Assembly (NCBI GenBank): GCA_011051565.1
Contig: DRKX01000087.1
Coordinates: 1 to 38,784, forward strand
Origin: Nitrospirota bacterium
Lineage (GTDB): Bacteria; Nitrospirota; Thermodesulfovibrionia; Thermodesulfovibrionales; JdFR-85
Reading direction: 5' to 3'
DNA length: 38,784 nucleotides
Below are positions 22,107-32,031 of this stretch, in pieces. The first letter of the stretch is position 1. Every line of letters starts with the position of its first letter. A model generated the notes under the pieces. It was not told the DNA's origin and did no database searches. It saw nothing but the letters and a program-made list of their open reading frames with translations. The position numbers were made by a program, and so were the translations under genes.

Positions 22107-23317
22107 CAATTTTCAGCAGCGCGTGTTCCCGGCTTTGAGAGCTCGAGGCAGCGGTCGAAAACGACATCCGCGCAGGCATCCTTGCTCATCAGGGGATAAT
22201 CGGTGATGCCCTCTCTGTCTATGATGCTGATCTTGTTGGTGTCGGAATCGAACCCGGCCCCTTCCGCGGTCACGTCATTGAACACGACGAAGTCCATCCC
22301 CTTCTCGTCGAGCTTTCTCCTCGCCTTTGCGATTTCGGGACCTGTCTCTGCAGAGAATCCCACGACAAGCCGCGGCCTCTTCCGGCTTCCGGATACGGCC
22401 TTCACGATATCCGGCGCAGGCCTCAGCCTGAGGACCAGGGAGTCCTGCTTCTGCATCTTTACGGCCGAGTATTCGTCCGGTATGAAGTCTGCCACTGCTG
22501 CAGCCATTACGAGTATGTCAGCGCCTTCGATGTGTCTCTCAACGGCATCGAGCATCTCTTCGGACCTCTCCACCCTCACCACCTTTGCACCCGGCGGCGG
22601 ATCGATGCCGACCGGACCGCTGATCAGCGTCACATCCGCTCCCCGCCTCAAGGCAGCCGAGGCGAGGGCATAGCCCATCTTGCCCGAAGACCGGTTCGAG
22701 ATGAAGCGGACGGGATCGATGTACTCCCTCGTCGGCCCCGCGGTCACGAGCACGTTGAGCCCTGAGAGGTCCTTTCCGCGCAGGCAGCCCTTTGCAGCCT
22801 CGATGATGCGGCCGATCCCGGCCATCCTGCCCACGCCGTGCTCACCGCAGGCGAGCTCGCCCTCTTCAGGCTCCACCTCGTGCAGCCCCATACTCCTCAG
22901 TGTCCTTATGTTTCTCCGGACAGCCGGGTGGGCATACATCCTCCAGTTCATGGCCGGGGCGAAGACCACGGGGCCGTCGAAGGCGAGGAATACGAGGGAG
23001 ACCATGTCGTCGGCTACGCCGGCGGCGAGTTTTCCTATCATGTTGGCCGTAGCCGGTGCTATCACGAGGATGTCGGCGCTTGCCGGAAGGTTTATGTGGG
23101 CCATCGGTTCAGAGAAGACATCCGTGTGGACCTTGTTGCCCGACAGGCTCTCGAACGTGAGGGGGGAGACGAAGCGTTGCGACGCCCCGGTCATCACGAC
23201 CGTGACGTCGGCTCCTTCGGACTTGAATCTTCTTACGAGTTCTGCGGCCTTGTAGACGGCGACACCGCCCGTGACCGCAAGTATGACGCGCCTATTCTTC
23301 AGACTCGAAGGGCTCAT
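22103..23317 (-). CDS. coaBC: Bifunctional phosphopantothenoylcysteine decarboxylase / phosphopantothenate-cysteine ligase
   Basis: VILAVTGGVAVYKAAELVRRFKSEGADVTVVMT; INLPASADILVIAPATANMIGKLAAGVADD; PAMNWRMY; VLVTAGPTREYIDPVRFISNRSSGKMGYALA. Confidence 0.97.
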   Translation of the reverse strand: MSPSSLKNRRVILAVTGGVAVYKAAELVRRFKSEGADVTVVMTGASQRFVSPLTFESLSGNKVHTDVFSEPMAHINLPASADILVIAPATANMIGKLAAGVADDMVSLVFLAFDGPVVFAPAMNWRMYAHPAVRRNIRTLRSMGLHEVEPEEGELACGEHGVGRMAGIGRIIEAAKGCLRGKDLSGLNVLVTAGPTREYIDPVRFISNRSSGKMGYALASAALRRGADVTLISGPVGIDPPPGAKVVRVERSEEMLDAVERHIEGADILVMAAAVADFIPDEYSAVKMQKQDSLVLRLRPAPDIVKAVSGSRKRPRLVVGFSAETGPEIAKARRKLDEKGMDFVVFNDVTAEGAGFDSDTNKISIIDREGITDYPLMSKDACADVVFDRCLELSKPGTRAAENC

Positions 23318-23678
23318 TCGGCTTTCCGGATCCCTCCACGGCCTCTTTCTCGTGAATGTAGATCTTGAGGTCCTTCTCGAGCTCCGAGAGGTCCTCTGTC
23401 TCGGCCTCGCGCTTCTTCTCCTCGATCAGCCTGTGGAAATCGATCTTCTTAGCCTCTTCCCTCGCCCTCAGGGCCTCCTCACCCGTGACGAACTCCAGGA
23501 CACCCTGGACCGCCTCTTCGATGGCTATGGTGGTCACCTTCTTGGACCTTGTCGGTATCTTCGGCTTGCTTCCGCCGAATATCAGGTCCTTCGCCCTCTG
23601 TGAAGCGATATTTACGAGCCTGAACCTGCCGTCAATCTTGTCGCGGTCGTACTCGACCGGCAGTGAAACAATATCCAT
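23292..23678 (-). CDS. rpoZ: RNA polymerase omega subunit
   Basis: MDIVSLPVEYDRDKIDGRFRLVNIASQRAKDLIFGGSKPKIPTRSKKVTTIAIEEAVQG; located between gmk and coaBC. Confidence 0.9.
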   Translation of the reverse strand: MDIVSLPVEYDRDKIDGRFRLVNIASQRAKDLIFGGSKPKIPTRSKKVTTIAIEEAVQGVLEFVTGEEALRAREEAKKIDFHRLIEEKKREAETEDLSELEKDLKIYIHEKEAVEGSGKPNEPFESEE

Positions 23679-23727
23679 CACTTACACCTCTCTCCTCTCG
23701 ATGTATCGATACGCGCGCACCACGCCG

Positions 23728-23746
23728 CGGCCCTGAAGCAGGGCCG
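23728..23746. repeat. 8-bp intergenic stem-loop between gmk and rpoZ
   Basis: CGGCCCTG-aag-CAGGGCCG, no T-tract. Confidence 0.5.
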
Positions 23747-23752
23747 GGGTGA

Positions 23753-24373
23753 TCACGACACGTCTCCTTTCAGCCCGAACGTCTGCTTGACCCATCCGTG
23801 GTCGATGCGGCTGATATGGAGTCTCTTTGCCTGGACCACGGAGCCGAGCTCGTTGAGTGCCACGTCGAGCCTGTCATTTACTATAACATAATCATAGAGC
23901 CTGTAGTCACTTATCTCTTCCCTCGCCCTGTCGAGCCTGCGGGCTATCACCTGTTCGCTGTCTGTCTTCCGCGACCTCAGCCTCTCGCTGAGCGCCTCCA
24001 GGGACGGCGGCAGGACGAAGACGAAGGTGGCATCGACCCCCCTCTGTCTTATCTGTGCCGCCCCCTGCGTGTCTATGTCGAGGATCACGTCGACACCCTC
24101 TTGGATGATCTCGAAGAGCTTGGTCCTCGAGGTCCCGTAGAGGTTGCCGTGAACCTCCGCCCACTCGAGGAATTCACCGGAGCCTACCATACGCATGAAG
24201 GCATCCTCGTCGACGAAGAAGTAGTCCTTGCCGTCCACTTCGCCTTCCCGGGGTTTTCTCGTGGTGTAGGAAACGGAGTGGACTAAACGGGGCACGATGT
24301 CGGTGAGCCTCCTGCAGAGGGTCGTCTTTCCTGCTCCCGAGGGAGCCGAGACTATGAAGATCGAGCCCTTCAT
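23753..24373 (-). CDS. gmk: Guanylate kinase
   Basis: [54 protein letters not shown]. Confidence 0.98.
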   Translation of the reverse strand: MKGSIFIVSAPSGAGKTTLCRRLTDIVPRLVHSVSYTTRKPREGEVDGKDYFFVDEDAFMRMVGSGEFLEWAEVHGNLYGTSRTKLFEIIQEGVDVILDIDTQGAAQIRQRGVDATFVFVLPPSLEALSERLRSRKTDSEQVIARRLDRAREEISDYRLYDYVIVNDRLDVALNELGSVVQAKRLHISRIDHGWVKQTFGLKGDVS

Positions 24374-24642
24374 TCCTCGGCGTCTTTCTCTGCTGACGGA
24401 GCCTCCTTGCCGAAGAACCTCTGGGTGATGGTCTCCGGCTGCAGGGCCGACAGGATCACGTGATCGCTGTCGGTCACTATTATGGATCGGGTCCGCCTGC
24501 CCTCAGTCGCGTCGACCAGCTTTCCCCTCTTCTTCGCCTCGTCCCTCAAGCGCTTCATCGGTGCAGAACCGGGCGTCACTATCGCTATCACCCTCGACGA
24601 CGAGACCATGTTGCCGAAACCTATATTGACAAGCACGGCCAT
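24370..24642 (-). CDS. DUF370 / RemA-like regulatory protein
   Basis: [76 protein letters not shown]. Confidence 0.93.
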   Translation of the reverse strand: MAVLVNIGFGNMVSSSRVIAIVTPGSAPMKRLRDEAKKRGKLVDATEGRRTRSIIVTDSDHVILSALQPETITQRFFGKEAPSAEKDAEE

Positions 24643-24677
24643 TGAATCCCTTCTCATCATTCCTCCACTCTTTGTTG

Positions 24678-25529
24678 TTACTGTAAGTTCTGGACCTGCT
24701 CCTTCATCTTCTCGACCTCCGTCTTCATCTGGATGACGAGATCCGAGACCCTGTATTCACTGCTCTTCGACCCGATGGTGTTTATCTCCCTCAGGAGCTC
24801 CTGGAGCAGGAAGTCGAGCTTCCTGCCTATTGTACCACCTTCGGAGATGATTTTTCTCAGCTGGGATATATGGCTCTGAACCCTCGTGAGCTCCTCGGAG
24901 ACATCGGCCTTCTCGGAGAGGAAGGCCGCCTCCTGGAGCAGCCTTGCCTCGTCTATGGCCGCCTCGCTCAGCAGCTCCGATATCCGCTCCCTCAAACGCG
25001 CACAGGTCTTCTCGAGTGTCCCTTCGACCTCAGACCTCACCGCATCGAGTATCCTCTCCAGCGCCTCAACCGTCGAGAGGATGTCCTCGGCAAGGTGTTC
25101 GCCCTCCCTCCGCCTCATCAGGGCAAGCCTGTCCAGGGCGGTCTCAAAGACACGGAACAGGTCTTCGGGGTTGTATTCGGGCTCCTCCCTGAAGAGGCTC
25201 TCCCTGAACCAGAAGAGGTGGTCGAGGGTGGGGCCTTCCTCGATGCCGAGGTCCTGCTGCAGCCCCTTTAGGGCATGGAAGAGGTTTCCGGCCAGAGTCC
25301 GGTTGATACAGAGCCTCACGTCCGCCTTGTCAGTGAGTGCGATAGTGACGTCGAACCTCCCCCTCGAGAAGCGCTCCCTTATCATGTTCCTGAGGGTTAT
25401 CTCGTAGGGGTTGATGAAGACTGGTATCCTGAACCTCGGCTCCAGATACCTGTGGTTCACGGAGCGGACCTCCACCCTTATGCCTCCCGCCTCAGCCTGT
25501 CCGAATCCTGTCATGCTCTGTATATTCAT
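24678..25529 (-). CDS. YicC family protein
   Basis: [37 protein letters not shown]-terminal [49 protein letters not shown]. Confidence 0.95.
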   Translation of the reverse strand: MNIQSMTGFGQAEAGGIRVEVRSVNHRYLEPRFRIPVFINPYEITLRNMIRERFSRGRFDVTIALTDKADVRLCINRTLAGNLFHALKGLQQDLGIEEGPTLDHLFWFRESLFREEPEYNPEDLFRVFETALDRLALMRRREGEHLAEDILSTVEALERILDAVRSEVEGTLEKTCARLRERISELLSEAAIDEARLLQEAAFLSEKADVSEELTRVQSHISQLRKIISEGGTIGRKLDFLLQELLREINTIGSKSSEYRVSDLVIQMKTEVEKMKEQVQNLQ

Positions 25530-25580
25530 CTCTCAAGCACCGATAGATACCCGCCCGACGGCCGCCGTCCCGCCCCTGTC

Positions 25581-26831
25581 TTACTGAGAAGACAGGAACC
25601 GCACGGCATCATCCATGTCGATCTCGCCCTGGAGGCCGTCGGACAGCCTCTTGTAGCGCACGGCCCCTCTTGCCAGTTCATCTTCGCCGAGGATGAAGAC
25701 ATATGCCGCCCTGAGCCTGTCAGCCCTCTTGAACTGACTCCTCAGAGACGCCCCCGAGTAGTCCAGTTCAGCCCATATCCCCGATCCCCTCATCTCGGAA
25801 GCGAGCTTGTAAGCCGCCGCCTCGGCATCGGCTCCGATGACGGCGAGGTAGACCGAGGGAGCCGGCTCCTCGACACCATGGCGGTCCCTGATGAGCATGG
25901 TGAGACGCTCCATGCCTATGGCAAAGCCTATACCCGGCACGGCCGGGCCTCCGAACTCCTCAACAAGCCGGTCGTACCTGCCCCCTGCGGCAACGGCACT
26001 CTGCGCACCGAGGGATTCCGTGGTGACCTCGAAGGTCGTCCTCGTGTAGTAGTCGAGCCCCCTGACCATGCCGGGATTCACCCTGTAGGGGATGCCGAGC
26101 GACTCGAGGTGACCCCTTAGGGCTTCGAAGTGCCCGCGGCAGTCCGAGCACAGGTAATCGATTATCCGCGGCGCCTCCTCTTTCATCGCCGAGCATCCCT
26201 TCGCCTTGCAGTCGAGCACCCTCAGGGGGTTGACCTCGTAGCGCCTCCTGCAGTCCGTACAGAGGGTGTCCACGCGGCCGCTCAGGAAATCCACCATTGC
26301 CTCCCTGTAGGCAGGACGGCACGCATCACAGCCGATGGAGTTGATCTCGAAACCGAGGTCCTCCACGCCGACCCTCTCGAGAAACCGCCTCAGCATATCG
26401 AGCACCTCGGCATCCATTCTCGGGTCGTCCTCACCGAACGCCTCGACCCCTATCTGGTGGAACTGCCTGAACCTTCCGCGCTGAGGCCTCTCGTACCGGA
26501 ACATCGGGCCGATATAGTAGTACTTCTGGGGCGAGGGCAGGCGGTAGAGGTGGTTCTCCACATAGGCCCTGACGACCGGAGCAGTGCCTTCAGGCCTCAG
26601 CGTAATGCTCCTGCCGGCCCTGTCATTGAATGTGTACATCTCCTTCTCGACGATATCCGTGGTCTCGCCTATGCTCCTGGTGAAGACCTCCGTAAACTCC
26701 ATGACCGGGGTCCTGATCTCCTTGTAGCCGAAGGGGGCGAAGACCTGACGTGCCGCGGACTCGACCTCCTGCCACACGTAGACATCAGGAGGCAGTATGT
26801 CCTGGACCCCCTTAATCGCTCTGAACTTCAC
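25581..26831 (-). CDS. hisS: Histidyl-tRNA synthetase
   Basis: MKFRAIKGVQDILPPDVYVWQEVE; TLRPEGTAPVVRAYVEN; GPMFRYERPQRGRFRQFHQIGVEAFG; GLDYYTRTTFEV. Confidence 0.98.
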   Translation of the reverse strand: MKFRAIKGVQDILPPDVYVWQEVESAARQVFAPFGYKEIRTPVMEFTEVFTRSIGETTDIVEKEMYTFNDRAGRSITLRPEGTAPVVRAYVENHLYRLPSPQKYYYIGPMFRYERPQRGRFRQFHQIGVEAFGEDDPRMDAEVLDMLRRFLERVGVEDLGFEINSIGCDACRPAYREAMVDFLSGRVDTLCTDCRRRYEVNPLRVLDCKAKGCSAMKEEAPRIIDYLCSDCRGHFEALRGHLESLGIPYRVNPGMVRGLDYYTRTTFEVTTESLGAQSAVAAGGRYDRLVEEFGGPAVPGIGFAIGMERLTMLIRDRHGVEEPAPSVYLAVIGADAEAAAYKLASEMRGSGIWAELDYSGASLRSQFKRADRLRAAYVFILGEDELARGAVRYKRLSDGLQGEIDMDDAVRFLSSQ

Positions 26832-27315
26832 TCTCCACCGACCCCGCTGCAGGCTCCTCCTCGGAATCCCTCAGTTCGTCGAACTCGAGCATCCTGACGT
26901 GACTCTCTATGAGCCTCCGCAGCTCCTCCTTGAAGTGCCTGCGTATACCCTTGAGGTCCACTATATCCTCGTGTATCTTCACGACCTTCTCCTGAGCCTC
27001 CTTTATGATCGAGTCCGCCTTGAGTTCCGCCTCCCTCAGGATCAGCTCCGCCTCCTTCCGTGCATTCGTCTTGTAGTCCTCGACCATCTGCTGCGCAGTC
27101 ATGAGAGTCTCCCGCAGGGTGTTCTCCATCTCCTTGAACTCCTGCAGCTGGGCCTCTGCCTTGTGCTGCTGTTCCTTCAGGGAGGCATTCTCCCTCAGGA
27201 GGTCCTCCATCTCCTCGCGGACCACCTCGAGGAACGCATAGACCTCCTCGACATCGAATCCCCTGAACTTGACAGGGAACTGCTTCTGCTGAATATCAAG
27301 GGGTGTAATTCTCAT
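26812..27315 (-). CDS. DivIVA domain protein
   Basis: MRITPLDIQQKQFPVKFRGFDVEEVYAFLEVVREEMEDLLRENASLKEQ; coiled coil; ATG at 27315 chosen over the track start 27552, which lies in an out-of-frame overlap with yggT. Confidence 0.92.
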   Translation of the reverse strand: MRITPLDIQQKQFPVKFRGFDVEEVYAFLEVVREEMEDLLRENASLKEQQHKAEAQLQEFKEMENTLRETLMTAQQMVEDYKTNARKEAELILREAELKADSIIKEAQEKVVKIHEDIVDLKGIRRHFKEELRRLIESHVRMLEFDELRDSEEEPAAGSVESEVQSD

Positions 27316-27620
27316 GACAGGCCTCCTTTCAGTCTGTATCCGATTTCTATAAGGCTCCTCACAATGAAGTATCTGGCAAAGACTATGCCGAGTATCACTA
27401 TCAGGGGCGAGAAGTCGATGCCCCCGTAAACGCCGAGCCGCCTCCTTATGGGGCTGAGGACCGGCTCGGTGACCCTGTGTAGGAACCTGACGATCGGATT
27501 GTACGGGTCGGGGTTGACCCAGCTTATGAGGGCCGCGACGATTATCACCCACATATAGAGACTGAGAAGAATGTCAATGACGTTGCCGGCCGCTATGAAG
27601 AGATTTCCGATGATAAACAT
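27312..27620 (-). CDS. YggT family membrane protein
   Basis: LYMWVIIVAALISWVNPDPYNPIVRFLHRVTEPVLSPIRRRLGVYGGIDFSPLIVILGI. Confidence 0.95.
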   Translation of the reverse strand: MFIIGNLFIAAGNVIDILLSLYMWVIIVAALISWVNPDPYNPIVRFLHRVTEPVLSPIRRRLGVYGGIDFSPLIVILGIVFARYFIVRSLIEIGYRLKGGLS

Positions 27621-28409
27621 CTATCGCCTCCTGCTCAACTCCCCGGCCCGCCTTGCGGCAGCCTCGACGGCTTCCTGCAGGGCGGCCTTCACGGAGTTCC
27701 TGTCGAGCCTGTAGAGCCCCTCTGCGGTGGTACCGCCCGGAGAGGTGACCATCTGTTTCAGTCCTGCGGTCGTCCGCCCCTCTCTCAGCATCCTTATCGT
27801 TCCCGCCGCCGTCTGCAGCGTGAGCACGAGGGCGTCGGAAGCGCTCAGGCCCATCCTCACCCCGGCCTCCGCCATCGCTTCCACGAAGTAGGCGAAGAAG
27901 GCGGGGCCGCTCCCGCTCAGGGCCGTCACAGCGTCCATCTTGTCCTCGTCCAGCACGAGCACCTCTCCGACTGCCCTGAACATCTCCACCACGGTCTCTA
28001 TGTCCTCTTTTCCGACACCGCTCATCGGAGATACGACGCTCATCCCCTCACCAACGAACGCCGGTGCGTTCGGCATGACCCTGATCAGCCTTCCCGTGCC
28101 GAGCTGCTCGGACAGGTAGTCGAGCCTCACGCCTGCAGCGATAGACACGAAGAGGTGCCGGCCGGTCACCGCCTCTCTCACCTCGGCGGCGACATCCGTG
28201 ACGTCTCCTGGCTTAACGGCAAGGACGACGACGTCCGCAGAGGAGAGCACATCCCTGTTGCCGAAAGCGGTCTTCACCCGGTATCTCTCCTTCAGGTAAT
28301 CCAGCCTCTCCCTGCTCTTGTCGGATACGATGATCTCCTCGCCGGTCACGGCGAGGAGCCCGTTTATTATCGCCTCCGCCATACTGCCGCCGCCGATGAA
28401 ACCGATCAT
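27621..28409 (-). CDS. proC: Pyrroline-5-carboxylate reductase
   Basis: MIGFIGGGSMAEAIINGLL; RVMPNAPAFVGEGMSV; ALSGSGPAFFAYFVEAMAEAGVRMGL; VTSPGGTTAEGL. Confidence 0.97.
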   Translation of the reverse strand: MIGFIGGGSMAEAIINGLLAVTGEEIIVSDKSRERLDYLKERYRVKTAFGNRDVLSSADVVVLAVKPGDVTDVAAEVREAVTGRHLFVSIAAGVRLDYLSEQLGTGRLIRVMPNAPAFVGEGMSVVSPMSGVGKEDIETVVEMFRAVGEVLVLDEDKMDAVTALSGSGPAFFAYFVEAMAEAGVRMGLSASDALVLTLQTAAGTIRMLREGRTTAGLKQMVTSPGGTTAEGLYRLDRNSVKAALQEAVEAAARRAGELSRRR

Positions 28410-29107
28410 CCGTAATTCCTCCTTCCGAAAACAGCCGTCCCGACCCTCACGATGGTGGCCCCCTCCTCCACTGCGACCTCGAAATCGCCTGACATGCCCA
28501 TCGAGAGCTCGGGGAGCCGGAAGCCCTCTGCCTCGGCTTCGTCCCTGATCTCGCGGAGCCTCCTGAAGTAGGGCCTCGCATCCTCCGGCGTCTCAAGCAG
28601 CGGCGGTATGGTCATCAGTCCCTCAACCACAATGTTGTTCAGACTCCCGACACCTTCGAGCAGTGCCGACAGTCTCTCCGGGCTCACACCAGCCCTCGCT
28701 TCGCCGCCGCCGAGCTTCACCTGCACGAGGACCCTCTGAACCTTTCCGGCCTCTGACGCGTAACGGTCCAGTCTCCGGGCGATGTCGAGTGAATCCACAG
28801 ACTGTATCATATCGAAGAGCCGAACTGCAAGCCTCGCCTTGTTGCTCTGGAGCCTGCCGATCATATGCCACGAGACCGTTTCGGGCAGGTCTCCGGCCAG
28901 GGCCGAAACCTTGTCCCTCGCCTCCTGCACCCGGCTCTCACCAAGGAGCCTCACCCCTGCATCGACGGCCTCCCTGACCGATGCAGCCGAGACCGTCTTC
29001 GTGACCGCAACGAGCTTAACCGCCGACGGGTCCCGTCCCGCCCTCATTGCAGCATGCGAGATCCTCTTGTATACGCTGCTGATGGATTCGATAATTCCGC
29101 CAGACAT
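28406..29107 (-). CDS. YggS family PLP homeostasis protein
   Basis: VKLVAVTKTVSAASVREAVDAGVRLLGESRVQEARDK; WHMIGRLQSNKARLAV; LSMGMSGDFEVAVEEGATIVRVGTAVFGRRNY. Confidence 0.95.
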   Translation of the reverse strand: MSGGIIESISSVYKRISHAAMRAGRDPSAVKLVAVTKTVSAASVREAVDAGVRLLGESRVQEARDKVSALAGDLPETVSWHMIGRLQSNKARLAVRLFDMIQSVDSLDIARRLDRYASEAGKVQRVLVQVKLGGGEARAGVSPERLSALLEGVGSLNNIVVEGLMTIPPLLETPEDARPYFRRLREIRDEAEAEGFRLPELSMGMSGDFEVAVEEGATIVRVGTAVFGRRNYG

Positions 29108-29243
29108 TTAGGAATCGAAGGCCCGGTCAGCCACAGGGTTTCAGAGAGAGTGATCCGCCCTCCCGGCATCCGACGGCAGGCCGGATCGGTGCTCTGCATG
29201 CTCTCGTCTCTTGATTCGATATTCTATCATAAAAGCAAACAAT

Positions 29244-29600
29244 TCAGCTCCCGTGTCTCAGCACCCGAGAATACACCACCCATATGAGGATGAAGGATCC
29301 TATGCCCGAGGCGTTCGCAGCTATGTCCCCGAGGCTGAAGTCACGGTATGGGAGAAAGTACTGTACGAACTCTATGGCGATGCCGTAAAGAAAGACCGCG
29401 ATACCGGAGGCGATGATGAAGGAGAACTTCTCCTTTCTGAAGGCGCAATAGCATAGGAGCGCGGTTACGAAGTAGGAGACGAAGTGTGCCAGCTTGTCCG
29501 ATACGGTGACCGCACTGTTCGGTGCAGGCACGACCGACAGAACGCCGATCAGCGCGATCCACAGAAAGAAGGCCGCCTTATATGCCGACTTCCAGCTCAC
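29244..29600 (-). CDS. VanZ family protein
   Basis: Four hydrophobic segments; ALIGVLSVVPAPNSAVTVSDKLAHFVSYFVTALLCYCAF; IAIEFVQYFLPYRDFSLGDIAANASGIGSF. GTG start at 29600 chosen because the -10 box overlaps the more 5' track start (29615). Confidence 0.88.
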   Translation of the reverse strand: MSWKSAYKAAFFLWIALIGVLSVVPAPNSAVTVSDKLAHFVSYFVTALLCYCAFRKEKFSFIIASGIAVFLYGIAIEFVQYFLPYRDFSLGDIAANASGIGSFILIWVVYSRVLRHGS

Positions 29601-29606
29601 ACATAA

Positions 29607-29637
29607 AGTATACACCTTTTTATCGTCGACTTTTCAA
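29607..29637 (-). promoter_or_regulatory. Promoter of the vanZ gene, -10 box 6 nt before GTG
   Basis: Minus strand TTGAAA (29637-29632)-N19-TATACT (29612-29607)-N6-GTG. Confidence 0.45.
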
Positions 29638-29674
29638 TCTTTGCGGGTTCCGTCTCGGGCGGCGCCGAAACTCC

Positions 29675-29704
29675 TTGGCAATAAGCAGCCGGACGTAATA
29701 TAAT
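29675..29704 (+). promoter_or_regulatory. Promoter of the M23 peptidase gene, -10 box 6 nt before ATG
   Basis: TTGGCA (29675-29680)-N18-TATAAT (29699-29704)-N6-ATG (29711); no SD. Confidence 0.68.
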
Positions 29705-29710
29705 ATCAGT

Positions 29711-30952
29711 ATGAAGAAGACACTGGCAGGCTTACTCATTGTGACGGGCTTCTTTCTCATCTTCTATCTGAACAGCCTCTTTGGAAGAGAAAACCCGCCC
29801 GACTTCCCCGGGCACCCCGTTGCGCTTCCCCTTCCCGAGATCACGGAGATAGCCGGAGTGGTCAGGAAAGGGGAGACGCTCTCCGACATCTTCAAGCGGC
29901 ACGAACTCGACATGCAGACGCTTTACAAGCTGACAGAGGCGTCGAAAGGGGTCTACAACCTGATCAATGTGAGGCCAAACCGTTCTTACGTGATAAACAC
30001 CCTCAGGATGGACGGTGCCGACAAGGACGAGATAAAGAACTTCAGGTATTCGATCGACGACTCATACTACCTGAAGATAATCAAAGGCCCCGAAGGCTTC
30101 ACCGCTGAGAAGGTGAGGGTCGACTACGAGAGGCGCAGGTCTTTGATAACCGGCACCATAAGGGACAACCTGATCAACTCCATCGGCAACGACAGGGAGC
30201 ACATGAAGATCGCCTTCGACCTCGCAGAGATATTCGAGTCGAGCATCGACTTCGTCACCGAGCTGAGGAAGGGTGACAGCTACAGGCTGCTCGTGGAGGA
30301 ACTCTGGCTCAACGGGGTCTTCAAGGGATACGGCAAGATATTAGCGGCGGAATTCGTAAACAACGGAAAGACCTACGACGCCTACAGGTTTGAAGTGGAC
30401 GGCAGGCCCGGCTACTACGACGGCAGCGGCAGGTCGCTGAAGAAGGCGCTCATGCGAGCGCCGCTCAGGTTCAGATACATAAGTTCCGGCTTCACCTACA
30501 GGAGGAAACATCCCATACTGAAAACCTACAGGGCCCACCGCGGCATCGACTATGCCGCGCCGCGCGGGACCCCTGTCTCAGCCGCAGGCGACGGCGTCGT
30601 CAAGTTCGCGGGTCGGCGCGGCGGATACGGCAAGCTCGTCATAATAAGGCACCCGAACGGTTACGAGACATACTACGGCCATCTGTCGAGAATAAAGAGG
30701 GGCATGAGAAGGGGGAAGAAGGTCAGCCAGGGCGACATAATCGCATATGTCGGCAGCACCGGGCTCTCCACCGGACCCCACCTCCACTACAGCATAAAGC
30801 GCTACGGCAAGTTCCTGAATCCGCTGAAGATCGAGCTGCCGAGGAACCGGACGGTCCCTGCCGGAGCCCTTCCGGCATTCAAGGATCGGGTCGAGAGTCT
30901 CAGGGCCGAGCTGAGACGAGGCGGCGGCATCGAGAGGCTTGCACGGCGCTGA
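29711..30952 (+). CDS. M23 family peptidoglycan metallopeptidase, membrane-anchored, LysM/OapA-like N-terminal region
   Basis: MKKTLAGLLIVTGFFLIFYL anchor; VVRKGETLSDIFKRHELDMQTLYKL; HRGIDYAAPRGTPVSAAGDGVVKFAGRRGGYGKLVIIRHPNGYETYYGHLSRI; STGPHLHYSIKRYGKFLNP. Confidence 0.95.
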   Translation: MKKTLAGLLIVTGFFLIFYLNSLFGRENPPDFPGHPVALPLPEITEIAGVVRKGETLSDIFKRHELDMQTLYKLTEASKGVYNLINVRPNRSYVINTLRMDGADKDEIKNFRYSIDDSYYLKIIKGPEGFTAEKVRVDYERRRSLITGTIRDNLINSIGNDREHMKIAFDLAEIFESSIDFVTELRKGDSYRLLVEELWLNGVFKGYGKILAAEFVNNGKTYDAYRFEVDGRPGYYDGSGRSLKKALMRAPLRFRYISSGFTYRRKHPILKTYRAHRGIDYAAPRGTPVSAAGDGVVKFAGRRGGYGKLVIIRHPNGYETYYGHLSRIKRGMRRGKKVSQGDIIAYVGSTGLSTGPHLHYSIKRYGKFLNPLKIELPRNRTVPAGALPAFKDRVESLRAELRRGGGIERLARR

Positions 30953-30960
30953 GAGGAACG

Positions 30961-32031
30961 CTAAAGGTTTTCATCGAATATCCTTCCGAACTCCCTGTGC
31001 ATCTTTCGAAAGACCTCGAGCATCGAGGGGTCGAAATGCCCCGGCATGGTCCGGCCGTCCCCTGAGGTGATGATACGGTAGGCCTCCTCGTGGCTGAGCC
31101 CGCTCTTGTACGGCCTCGACGACCTCAGCGCGTCGTACTGGTCGACGAGCATCACGATCCTGCCCTCGACGGGGATGTCCTCGCCCTTGAGCCTTCTCGG
31201 GTAACCGGTCCCGTCCCATCTCTCGTGGTGGTTGAGCGCAATCGAGGCCCCCATCTGGATGACCGGATAAGAGGAGCCCTTCAGTATCTCGTACCCGATG
31301 CTCGCATGCCGCATGGCGATGGTGAATTCTTCAGCCGTGAGCTTCCCGGGTTTGAGAAGTATGCCGTCGGGTATGCCTATCTTTCCGACGTCGTGCATGG
31401 GGCTTGCATACGTTATGTTTTCGATGAAATCAAGCGGCATCTTGAGCGCCTCGGCCAATAGCCTCGAATAGAGGCTTATCCTCCGTATATGGCTGGCCGT
31501 GTCTTCGTCCCTGTACTCCGCCGCCACGGTGAGTCTCTCTATTATCTCCTTGCTTGCAGCCTTAATCTTCTGGAGGGCCTCGCGGAGTTCCGCCGTCCTT
31601 TCCACGACGGTGTTCTCGAGCCTCTTGTTGTACTCCTTCTGGAGCCGCAGCCCCTCACAATAATTGAGGGCCTTCTTGACCGCGTGAAGCACGTATTCGA
31701 GATTGAAGGGTTTGATTATGAAGTCATGTGCTCCGTGCTTCAGGGCCTCGATGGAGAGCTCGAGGTCGGGATAGGCGGTCAGCAGTATGACCGGGAGGTC
31801 CGGAACCTTGAAGTGTATCTTCTTCAGCAGTGCAAGGCCGTCCATCTCCGGCATCAGTATGTCGGAGAGGACGAGGTCGAAGGTCTTCTTCGAGACGAGG
31901 TCGAGGGCCTCCTCCGGGCTGCCGGTGTCGACGACCTCATAGCCGACATCCTTGAGCAGGGTCACAAGCACGTCCCTTACGGCTGCATCGTCGTCCACCA
32001 CCAGGATCGAATACTCATTGTTCTTTTTCAC
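30961..32031 (-). CDS. Response regulator with HD-GYP domain (putative c-di-GMP phosphodiesterase)
   Basis: [28 protein letters not shown]...[59 protein letters not shown]. Confidence 0.96.
   Translation of the reverse strand: MKKNNEYSILVVDDDAAVRDVLVTLLKDVGYEVVDTGSPEEALDLVSKKTFDLVLSDILMPEMDGLALLKKIHFKVPDLPVILLTAYPDLELSIEALKHGAHDFIIKPFNLEYVLHAVKKALNYCEGLRLQKEYNKRLENTVVERTAELREALQKIKAASKEIIERLTVAAEYRDEDTASHIRRISLYSRLLAEALKMPLDFIENITYASPMHDVGKIGIPDGILLKPGKLTAEEFTIAMRHASIGYEILKGSSYPVIQMGASIALNHHERWDGTGYPRRLKGEDIPVEGRIVMLVDQYDALRSSRPYKSGLSHEEAYRIITSGDGRTMPGHFDPSMLEVFRKMHREFGRIFDENL

Noticed and set aside
27316-27552. N-terminal extension of the DivIVA ORF in the track
   Set aside because: Lies out of frame inside yggT; the recognisable DivIVA start MRITPLDIQQKQF is at 27315.
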